Below are positions 21,319-28,276 of a DNA stretch of 36,858 bases, piece by piece. The stretch spans positions 1 through 36,858 of the IMG/VR virus record IMGVR_UViG_3300045971_000265; one strand, 5' to 3'. The notes below the pieces were generated by a model. It was given only the letters and a program-made list of their open reading frames with translations. It did no database searches and was not told where the DNA came from. The first letter of the stretch is position 1. Every line of letters starts with the position of its first letter. Position numbers and translations under genes: made by a program. Source of the DNA: a virus.

Positions 21319-21741
21319 ATGAAAGGAAACCACAAACACGGTCAGTCGAAGAAGGGCAGCGTGACCAAGATATACATGGTATGGCTGGCTATGCGCAAGC
21401 GCTGTACCAACTCGAATGACCCGAGCTACCCCCGGTACGGCGGACGGGGCATTGGCGTAGACCCCCGCTGGGATAACTTCGAGTTGTTTCTGGAGGATAT
21501 GGGTATGCCGCCAGAGGGTACATCCCTCGATCGCATCGACAACAGCGGACCATACTCCCCTAGCAACTGCCGCTGGGTTACTGAGTCAGAGCAGCACCGC
21601 AATACCCGCAGAAACTTGTGGGTCACGGTGGACGGCGTCACGCGCATAGCACAGGACTGGGCCGCAGCGCTAGGAGTTAGCCGTCAGACAATCTACAACC
21701 GCGTAAGAAGGGGGCAATATGTCGCTACCAAGCATGCGTAA
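21319..21741 (+). CDS. HNH-like (possible homing) endonuclease with HTH tail, 140 aa
   Basis: ATG 21319 has GGAG close upstream and lies just after the nuclease stop; a longer frame reaches back into that gene. The core IYMVWLAMRKRCTN, RYGGRGIGVDPRWDNFELF, then SLDRIDNSGPYSPSNCRWVT resembles HNH-type phage endonucleases in which the first H-containing motif reads DRIDN in place of DHID. The C-terminal IAQDWAAALGVSRQTIYNRV is a helix-turn-helix of the type that follows homing endonucleases. A stand-alone homing enzyme inserted between replication genes is the likeliest reading. Whether it is active is unclear because the usual His is replaced. Confidence 0.75.
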   Translation: MKGNHKHGQSKKGSVTKIYMVWLAMRKRCTNSNDPSYPRYGGRGIGVDPRWDNFELFLEDMGMPPEGTSLDRIDNSGPYSPSNCRWVTESEQHRNTRRNLWVTVDGVTRIAQDWAAALGVSRQTIYNRVRRGQYVATKHA

Positions 21742-22045
21742 GGAGGGGGATGTGAAAACAGAAGTGAAGCGCGTGTTAGCGACGTACGGTGACAAGGTGT
21801 GGTGGTTCATGCCAGTGCCCACGGGATTTGGTGTGCAGGGCGTGCCCGACTTCGTATGCAGTTTACGCGGCCGCTTCGTCGGCATTGAAACCAAGTTTGG
21901 CTCCAATGGCCTGACCAAGTTTCAGATCAAGCAGATGGATGCAATCATCAAGACCGGCGGCATGCACATGGTAATCAACGAGCACAACGTGAAAGACCTG
22001 ACTGCTGTCATCGACGGCATCATGGCACTGGAGGATTCGGAGTAA
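21719..22045 (+). CDS. VRR-NUC-type nuclease, 108 aa
   Basis: A small PD-(D/E)XK nuclease: VKTEVKRVLATYGDKVWWF, then GVPDF (Asp44) and GIETKFG (Glu57, Lys59), and KFQIKQMDAI. VRR-NUC proteins in phages often sit beside an SNF2 helicase as here. ATG 21719 overlaps the previous gene by 23 bases; ATG 21734 and GTG 21752 (the latter with AGGAGG 5 bases before it) are alternatives. The EGDVK segment is usual at the start of these proteins, which favours one of the two ATGs. Confidence 0.85.
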   Translation: MSLPSMRKEGDVKTEVKRVLATYGDKVWWFMPVPTGFGVQGVPDFVCSLRGRFVGIETKFGSNGLTKFQIKQMDAIIKTGGMHMVINEHNVKDLTAVIDGIMALEDSE

Positions 22046-23595
22046 TGCTAGTTCTACCTGACAAACATTTGCTGGTCATCGACACCGACGCATACGCGCA
22101 GGTGAAGGCGGCCATACCCCACTCCAAGAGTTTCATGCACGAGGGCAATCAGCTTGTGGCGCTGCACCATGGCCCGGAAGAATCCATCGTGTTGAAAAAC
22201 ATTGGACTCAAGATACCTGAACCCATCAGGCACTACTACGCATGGCCCGGGCGCTTCAAGCCCATGGATCACCAGAAGGATACCTCTGCGTTCCTGTCCA
22301 TGAACCGCAAGGCACTGTGTCTCAACGCGCCGGGTACTGGCAAGACGATCAGTGCGCTGTGGGCCGCAGACTATCTGCTGGAGGCCGGAGTCGTCCACAG
22401 GATTCTAATTATTGCGCCGCTGTCCACAGTGAACGTGGTGTGGGGCCGTGAGATATACCACCACCTGCCACACCGCAGCTTGGATGTAGTTGTGGGCAGT
22501 CGTGAGAAGCGCATCGAGCTGCTGGCCAAGAAGGCGCAGTACTGCATCATCAACCACGATGGCTTCACAAACATGGCTGCGCATCTGTCGGACTTTGACC
22601 TTGTCATCTATGACGAGGCCACTGCGCTGAAGACCCCGGGGTCGCAGCGGTACCGCCTGTTTGCCAAGTGGTGCGCAGCACACAACCCATGGCTGTGGAT
22701 GCTCACCGGCACACCAATCTCGCAGTCTCCTGTGGACGCATGGACGCTGGCCCGGCTGGTGAACTCGCCCACTGTGCCACGCAGCTTCACAGCATTTCGT
22801 GATGCCGTGATGAACAAGGTGACTACGTTCAAGTGGGTGCCACGCAGTGACGCGCTGGAGACATGCAAGAAGGTGTTGCAGCCTTCGATCAGGTTCAGTC
22901 TTGACGAGTGCATGGACCTGCCGCAGACAAACTATGTGGGCCGTCAGTGTGCCATGTCCAAGCCGCAAGAGAAGGCGTTCAAGGACATGCAGGACCACAG
23001 CATTGTCATGTTCAAGAACAAGGACGTGACTGCTGCGAACGCTGCTGTGACGCTCGGAAAACTTTTGCAAATTTGTTGCGGTGTTTTGTATGGAAATGAC
23101 AAAGAACGTATTGCGGTAGACGCCACACCGCGCTATAATGCACTTACTGAACTGATAGATGAGATAGGCGACAAGGTAATAATTTTCTGCCCGCTGCGGG
23201 GCGTACAGGACTGGCTCTACAACGAGCTGTCTAAGCAAGGGTACGACGTAGCGACTGTGCATGGTGATGTGTCGAAAGCAGATCGCAATACGATCTTCAG
23301 CGACTTCCAGAACACAGAGAAAATTAGAGTGTTGTTGGCACACCCCAAGGTGGCGGCCCACGGGCTGACCCTGACGAGAGCGAAGGACATTATCTGGTTT
23401 GCGCCTATCTACAGTCTCGAAAGTTATGAACAAGCCTGCGCTCGTATCCGTCGCCTGACTACATCAGGCAAGACAACGGTGTGGCACTTGTATGCAACCA
23501 AGTTTGAAGCGGAGTTATATCGTAGACTTCGCCTCAAGCAGAGAGTCCTGACAGACTTTCTGAAGCTCGTTTCGGGCATAAATGACGATCAGTGA
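22045..23595 (+). CDS. SNF2-family helicase/translocase, 516 aa
   Basis: An ATP-driven DNA translocase of superfamily 2. Motif I is LNAPGTGKT (Lys100), motif II is YDEAT (Asp190, Glu191), motif III is LTGTP (220-224), and the second lobe has VHGDVSKADR, HPKVAAHGLTLT and YEQACARIRR (motif VI). The length matches the short phage SNF2 proteins that lack extra domains. It may remodel forks or recombination intermediates along with the nucleases upstream and the ssDNA-binding protein downstream. The start shares one base with the previous stop (TAATG). Confidence 0.92.
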   Translation: MLVLPDKHLLVIDTDAYAQVKAAIPHSKSFMHEGNQLVALHHGPEESIVLKNIGLKIPEPIRHYYAWPGRFKPMDHQKDTSAFLSMNRKALCLNAPGTGKTISALWAADYLLEAGVVHRILIIAPLSTVNVVWGREIYHHLPHRSLDVVVGSREKRIELLAKKAQYCIINHDGFTNMAAHLSDFDLVIYDEATALKTPGSQRYRLFAKWCAAHNPWLWMLTGTPISQSPVDAWTLARLVNSPTVPRSFTAFRDAVMNKVTTFKWVPRSDALETCKKVLQPSIRFSLDECMDLPQTNYVGRQCAMSKPQEKAFKDMQDHSIVMFKNKDVTAANAAVTLGKLLQICCGVLYGNDKERIAVDATPRYNALTELIDEIGDKVIIFCPLRGVQDWLYNELSKQGYDVATVHGDVSKADRNTIFSDFQNTEKIRVLLAHPKVAAHGLTLTRAKDIIWFAPIYSLESYEQACARIRRLTTSGKTTVWHLYATKFEAELYRRLRLKQRVLTDFLKLVSGINDDQ

Positions 23596-23628
23596 AAGAT
23601 GTGAAACAAACGTAATTGGAGAATACTT

Positions 23629-24018
23629 ATGAACTATGAACAAGCGGCTGCCAAGTACACGGAACTCCGTGACAAGAATGCAGCGATCGACAAGAAGGCC
23701 AAGGAAGAAAAGGCCAAGAACACCAGCATCATGGAAGACATTGCTGCGTGGTTCGCCATCAAGGCGCAGGAGGAAGGATTGAAGACCGTGCCGACTACCG
23801 TCGGGACTGCGTACTGGTCCACACACCACAGCGCTACCACCGCTGAGCCAACCGTATTCAAGCAGTTCGTTATCGACAACGCACTGTGGGACTTGCTCGA
23901 AACACGTCCTGCCAAAACCGCCGTGAAAAGTTATGTTGAGGGGCACGGCGTCCCACCACCCGGTGTGAATTACTCCTCGATTCAAGTGTTCAATCTTCGT
24001 GCCAACCATAAGGAATAG
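23629..24018 (+). CDS. Unknown protein, 129 aa, partner of the ssDNA-binding-like gene
   Basis: Ribosome site GGAG 8 bases before the ATG. The N-terminus is a Lys/Glu/Ala-rich helix (KYTELRDKNAAIDKKAKEEK), then an aromatic-rich part (AAWFAIKAQEEGLKTVPTTV, GTAYWSTHHSATT). The C-terminus carries GHGVPPPGVNYSS. Short phage proteins with this layout tend to sit directly before the ssDNA-binding-type gene; the function is not established. The next ATG is two bases after its stop. Confidence 0.78.
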   Translation: MNYEQAAAKYTELRDKNAAIDKKAKEEKAKNTSIMEDIAAWFAIKAQEEGLKTVPTTVGTAYWSTHHSATTAEPTVFKQFVIDNALWDLLETRPAKTAVKSYVEGHGVPPPGVNYSSIQVFNLRANHKE

Positions 24019-24020
24019 TC

Positions 24021-24938
24021 ATGGCCACAACCGCAGTAACCCAAGTCCCCGCACACATCGCGGCCCGTATCGCAGCACGTAATGCTGGTACTCTCGCGCC
24101 TAGCGCAACCATGGCCGCCATCATCAGCGGCGACGGCTATAACTTCCCCAAGATCAGCATCCGTGCAGGACGCTATCGGTTGGTGGAGGACGGTGTTGAG
24201 ACCCCTGTGGGCATCAACCTCGACGTGGTGATCGTGGGTGCCAACCCCAAGGTCTCCAAGATGTTCTACGCCAAGGCGTATGACGGCAGCGCAGACGGCG
24301 TGCGCCCTGACTGCTTCTCCAACGACGGCATCACACCAGACAAGTCTATCGACTCTCCTGTCGCTAACGGCTGCGCCAACTGCCCACATAACGTGCTGGG
24401 CTCCAAGGTCACCCCGTCTGGCGCCAAGAGCAAGCTGTGCGCGGACCAGCGCCATCTGGCTGTGGTACCTGCTGCTGATCCCAACAAGGTCTACGGTCTG
24501 ACGGTGTCGGTGGGCTCGATGAAGAACATGCGCGAATACTTCAAGGAGCTGCAGAACTTCGGTGCCATCCCTGAAGAAATCGTGACCGAGCTGGGCTTCG
24601 ATGACAAGGTGTCTTTCCCCAAGATTACCTTCACCAAAAAGGGCTTCGCACCAGAGAACGCGCTGGCCAAGCTGGATGAGCTGGCGCAGAGCGACGATGT
24701 GAAGGAGGTAGTGCGAATGATTCCTCCTCGCAATGCGAACCCGGCACTTGCTGCTCCTGCTGCGAAGGCCGCTATCGCCGCTCCGGCCGCACCCAAGGCG
24801 CCTCCTGTGGACGATGCGTATGAGGAAGAACCTGCCGCTCCGGCGCCTGCGGAACCCAAAGTTACAAAGCCAAAAGCTGCACCTGTGAAAGCATCCAGTG
24901 AGTTGGAGAGTAAACTGGACAGCCTTTTTGGCGAGTAA
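24021..24938 (+). CDS. Probable ssDNA-binding protein with zinc site and acidic tail, 305 aa
   Basis: Residues 36-230 form the folded part, with strands and four cysteines at 98, 118, 121 and 140 (DCFSNDG, GCANCPHN, SKLCAD) that could bind one zinc. Residues about 240-290 are Ala/Pro/Lys/Glu-rich linker. The end ELESKLDSLFGE is acidic with a terminal Phe-Gly-Glu, like the C-terminal tips of SSB and phage gp2.5-type proteins that contact polymerase and helicase. Position between helicase and primase fits. I infer ssDNA binding from these traits rather than from a family match. It is followed by a terminator, so it ends a transcript. Confidence 0.6.
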   Translation: MATTAVTQVPAHIAARIAARNAGTLAPSATMAAIISGDGYNFPKISIRAGRYRLVEDGVETPVGINLDVVIVGANPKVSKMFYAKAYDGSADGVRPDCFSNDGITPDKSIDSPVANGCANCPHNVLGSKVTPSGAKSKLCADQRHLAVVPAADPNKVYGLTVSVGSMKNMREYFKELQNFGAIPEEIVTELGFDDKVSFPKITFTKKGFAPENALAKLDELAQSDDVKEVVRMIPPRNANPALAAPAAKAAIAAPAAPKAPPVDDAYEEEPAAPAPAEPKVTKPKAAPVKASSELESKLDSLFGE

Positions 24939-24962
24939 TAGAATGTCTGTGCGCTAACGCAC

Positions 24963-24998
24963 AGCCCCATACCGTCGCGGGGTGGTATGGGGCTTTTT
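24963..24998 (+). terminator. Rho-independent terminator after the ssDNA-binding-like gene
   Basis: Stem AGCCCCATACC / GGTATGGGGCT, loop of 10 bases, then TTTTT. It lies 24 bases after the stop at 24938. It covers the earliest possible GTG of the next gene (24982), which therefore cannot be its main start. Since the primase gene follows at once, read-through must be partial or a promoter must lie close by; none is clear. Confidence 0.85.
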
Positions 24999-25020
24999 CA
25001 ACAACACGGAGAATTTACTG

Positions 25021-28000
25021 GTGGACACAAAAACATTTCTTACCCGTGTATCCGCAGCACTCGATGACGTTGTAGTTTGTCTCTGGAAGCCAGACCCAAC
25101 CGGAAATTCCAAGACTGGAATCTTCTGGAACAGGGGCTCGTTCAGTGACTTTGACGATGCCACTGCTGCCATACAGATGTGGGACAAAGACCCAGAGTGG
25201 ACGGTGTATTTTTCGGTGGCGCGCATGGCCAACAATGCATACACCAAGCCTGATGGGAAGACGGCTTACCGGCGCGTCAAGGACTGCGCCACGTGGTTCA
25301 AGGCAATCTGCTTTGACCTAGATATTGGAGGTAAGTATGCAACGCAACGTGAAGGGTATGCAGCAGTTGCTGCAGCGGTACAGTCGATGGGTTTACCCGA
25401 GCCTATGGTTGTCAGTTCTGGTCGTGGCCTGCATTACTATTGGCCTTTGGACACGGCCCTTGACCGCACGAATTGGGAGAGAGTGTCCATTGGTCTCCGT
25501 GTCGCTCTCGCTGAGCACGGAGTCGAAATCGACACCTCAAAAATTCACGATGCGTCCATGGTTCTGCGCCCAGTCGGAACGTCCCACAAGAAGCAGGTAC
25601 CATGGAAAACCGTCGGTCTGATTGAAGACACCCCGGGCGGCATTGACTACCACATAGCCGAGCTGGAGACCCCGCTGGCACAGTGGATCAATCAGGCACC
25701 AGCCAAGTCAGCTACCAAACCCCGTCAGAGCGCAGTCAGCTCTGCCATACTTAAAAACTGCAACCTCAATATCCCGGTCCTAGGCAAGAAGTGCTTGCAA
25801 CTGGCGGCATTACTGTCATCAGGTGGCGAGTTTGACGCCAACGGCAAGCATGTGTCTGAGCCCTTGTGGCGCGCGTCGCTTGGTATTGCCGCCTATGGCG
25901 TCGACCAAGAAGCTGCCATGATGCTGTTGAGCAGCAAGCACCCCGATTTCGACCATGCGGCCAATATGGCCAAGATGGCGTCGTGGACTGCGGCCCCAAC
26001 GAGCTGTGGTGAATTCGACAAGCACTGCCCCGGTGTGTGCGGCGGCTGCGCCTACAAGGGTGTGGCGTCCCCCGGCTCCCTCAATGAGGAGGTGGTTGCG
26101 CCCGTGGCGACCCCCACGGCGACCGTGGCTGCGTCAGCAGGACTGACCCCTGCCAACACCATGCCCCCGGACTATTACGTCTCCAACGGGGCTATTTTCA
26201 AGGACGTGGAGAAAGATACCAAGACGGTTGATGCTGCTGGCAAGCCCATCATTGTCACCACACTGGTCAAGACACTGGTCTGCCCCTACGAAATCCACGT
26301 GCTGGCTATGTACCACGACGTGTGGGGCCCGCGCGCGGTGGCTAGCACCAAGGCAACCGCGACCATCTCTGTGAAGTACCCCATGGACGGGGTTGTTGAG
26401 CATGAGATACCTATCGCTGCCATCACCAATGGCGGCAAAGACATGTCCACCTACCTAGGGGACAAGCAGATTTTCATATCCTCAGCGGCCACTGCTGAAC
26501 TCACACGGACTTATCTCATGAACTACTTGGCACGCGTGCAATCCCTGATGCCTTCTGGTGTAGACTTTGGTCACTTCGGTTGGCAAGAGGATGGCTCTTT
26601 CCTGTGTGGGCACACGCTCATTGGCAGCCCCACGTCCAACCTGATGCACCGCTTGAAGGACACAGCCAAACAATACTCTGGTGTTATTCAGCCCTTCGGA
26701 AACCGCGATCAATGGGCCGATCTTACCAAGGTGGTTGATGAGCCGGGTGGTGAGTACCTAGGTGTAAGTCTTTTGACAGCCTGCATCGGTGCGCTGGGTA
26801 ACGTATCGGGTGCGGGCACGCCGATTGTTTCGTTCGTATCGACTGCTGGCGGCAACGGCAAGACACTGGCCCTGCGCTTTGGCAACTCTGCCTTCATGAG
26901 CGCCAGCGACGAGCATCTGTTCAACCCACGGGACACACTGAACAACCTGTTCCACCGTCTGGGCGTGTTGGGTGATCTGTCAGGCTCCATGGACGAGTAC
27001 ACCACCATCCCTGACCCGCTCATGGCCGCCAATCTGGCCTACGAAATCAGCAGCGGTCGTGAGAAGCAGCGCCTGAACAAGGAAGGTGTAGCCCGTACAC
27101 CAGAGAAATGGCGCGCTCCTATGCGCCTGACGGCCAACCGCAGCTTGCTGGACATGTTCGACCAAGCCCAGTCACAGGACGAGCCGCTGCGCATGCGTAC
27201 GCTGGAGTTCACTCTGAAGAACCGTGACTTCGTTGACGCCCATGGCCGTCACATCCACAACACACTGGGCGAGACCTACGGCCACGCGATGCCTGCAATC
27301 ATTGAAGCCATCATCGACATGGGCGGCAAAGAGCTTGTGTGGAAGAACGGCTTCGTGGCATACAACAAGAAATTCAAGGAGCTGTTCAAGTCAGAAGAAC
27401 GCTTCCGTTACAACACCATCATCCTGTGCTACATCGTGGGCATGATTGGCCGCAAGGTGGGTGTGTTCCGCTTCGACATTGAGCGCATCGTCAACTTCAT
27501 GATAGCCGAGATGATCGCCAGCCGGGATTACAACTTGGCCGTCAAGCAGGATGCCGTGGACATCATCGGTCAGTTCATGCAGGAGCATAACCACCAGCTC
27601 ATCGTCTCCCGTCGTGAGGTGGGCAAGCCAGAGCAGGTGCAGTTTCCTGTGCCAGATGTGGCCTGCATGCGCATGGAAGTCATCTACGACGCCAAGAACG
27701 CAGTGCTGCCGGGCAGCACACTGGCAATCAACAACACGATCTTCAAGGCGTGGCTGCGTCGCACTCGGGACAGTCTGGGGCGTATGACCACTGAGCTGGA
27801 GGAGATGAAGGCGCTGGCCGAGACCAACCACCGGGTCACGATCTACAAGGGCTGCCAGAAGCAGAACCCGGGCCAAGCGTTCTGCCTGATCCTAGACCTG
27901 ACCCACCCCCGCATGGCAGCAGTGCTCAGCGGCCGACCCATCGCGCTCACATCCCCAGCAGCGGCAGTCTTGAGCACCAACACCGGCCTGCAGCACGCAT

Positions 28001-28044
28001 CCGGCGCCCAGTTGATGGCTGCTATTTCATCCCAGCAGATTTAG
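25021..28044 (+). CDS. Primase-helicase with AEP-type N-terminus and DUF927-type C-terminus, 1007 aa
   Basis: GTG 25021 was chosen because GGAG lies 9 bases before it; the open frame reaches GTG 24982 but that is inside a terminator stem. N-terminal primase: FDLDIG (Asp99, Asp101), SSGRGLHYYW (132-141) and RPVGTSHKK (183-191), the three motifs of archaeo-eukaryotic primases. A cysteine cluster (about 327-345, CGEFDKHCPGVCGGC) may bind zinc. The helicase part has a P-loop-like STAGGNGKT (607-615, Thr in place of the first Gly) and a DUF927-type body with LGDLSGSMDE and TANRSLLDMF. It would prime and unwind DNA for the polymerase at 18512. It ends 23 bases inside the convergent HNH gene. Confidence 0.88.
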   Translation: MDTKTFLTRVSAALDDVVVCLWKPDPTGNSKTGIFWNRGSFSDFDDATAAIQMWDKDPEWTVYFSVARMANNAYTKPDGKTAYRRVKDCATWFKAICFDLDIGGKYATQREGYAAVAAAVQSMGLPEPMVVSSGRGLHYYWPLDTALDRTNWERVSIGLRVALAEHGVEIDTSKIHDASMVLRPVGTSHKKQVPWKTVGLIEDTPGGIDYHIAELETPLAQWINQAPAKSATKPRQSAVSSAILKNCNLNIPVLGKKCLQLAALLSSGGEFDANGKHVSEPLWRASLGIAAYGVDQEAAMMLLSSKHPDFDHAANMAKMASWTAAPTSCGEFDKHCPGVCGGCAYKGVASPGSLNEEVVAPVATPTATVAASAGLTPANTMPPDYYVSNGAIFKDVEKDTKTVDAAGKPIIVTTLVKTLVCPYEIHVLAMYHDVWGPRAVASTKATATISVKYPMDGVVEHEIPIAAITNGGKDMSTYLGDKQIFISSAATAELTRTYLMNYLARVQSLMPSGVDFGHFGWQEDGSFLCGHTLIGSPTSNLMHRLKDTAKQYSGVIQPFGNRDQWADLTKVVDEPGGEYLGVSLLTACIGALGNVSGAGTPIVSFVSTAGGNGKTLALRFGNSAFMSASDEHLFNPRDTLNNLFHRLGVLGDLSGSMDEYTTIPDPLMAANLAYEISSGREKQRLNKEGVARTPEKWRAPMRLTANRSLLDMFDQAQSQDEPLRMRTLEFTLKNRDFVDAHGRHIHNTLGETYGHAMPAIIEAIIDMGGKELVWKNGFVAYNKKFKELFKSEERFRYNTIILCYIVGMIGRKVGVFRFDIERIVNFMIAEMIASRDYNLAVKQDAVDIIGQFMQEHNHQLIVSRREVGKPEQVQFPVPDVACMRMEVIYDAKNAVLPGSTLAINNTIFKAWLRRTRDSLGRMTTELEEMKALAETNHRVTIYKGCQKQNPGQAFCLILDLTHPRMAAVLSGRPIALTSPAAAVLSTNTGLQHASGAQLMAAISSQQI

Positions 28045-28276
28045 TGCGGGCATACGAGCGGTTCTTGCTTGCAGGGATCGCTCGCAGGTTACTACGCGCC
28101 AGCGGGTTACCGCCCTTTACCAGCGGCTTGATGTGGTCTACATCCTTGCCGTCCCCCTTGTGCACTATCCCGGCCTTAGCCATCTCCCGGCGGGCCTGAT
28201 TGCGCTCAGAGCGTTTGTGAATCTGGTCGGGGCTCGACTGGTACCGAGCGTATTCCTGTGCGTAGTTACGTGCCAT
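28022..28276 (-). CDS. HNH endonuclease, 84 aa
   Basis: The motif VDHIKPLVKGG (Asp47, His48), SNLRAI (Asn63) and KNRS (Asn72) is a full HNH signature. A basic N-terminal helix (IHKRSERNQARREMA) would contact DNA. The start overlaps the stop of the 2042-residue gene by one base (TAATG), with AAGGAAG upstream. HNH enzymes in the late block often help genome packaging; a homing role is the other option. It converges with the primase gene by a 23-base overlap with no terminator between. Confidence 0.88.
   Translation of the reverse strand: MARNYAQEYARYQSSPDQIHKRSERNQARREMAKAGIVHKGDGKDVDHIKPLVKGGNPLARSNLRAIPASKNRSYARTKSAGMK

Noticed and set aside
23061-23075. Possible seventh palindrome (CTTTTGCAAATTTG) in the helicase gene
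   Set aside because: Only the central part matches, it is not a perfect palindrome, and it is inside a coding region.
22405-23433. Minus-strand ORF of 342 aa
   Set aside because: It is a mirror of the SNF2 helicase gene, whose motifs I, II, III and VI fix the real frame.
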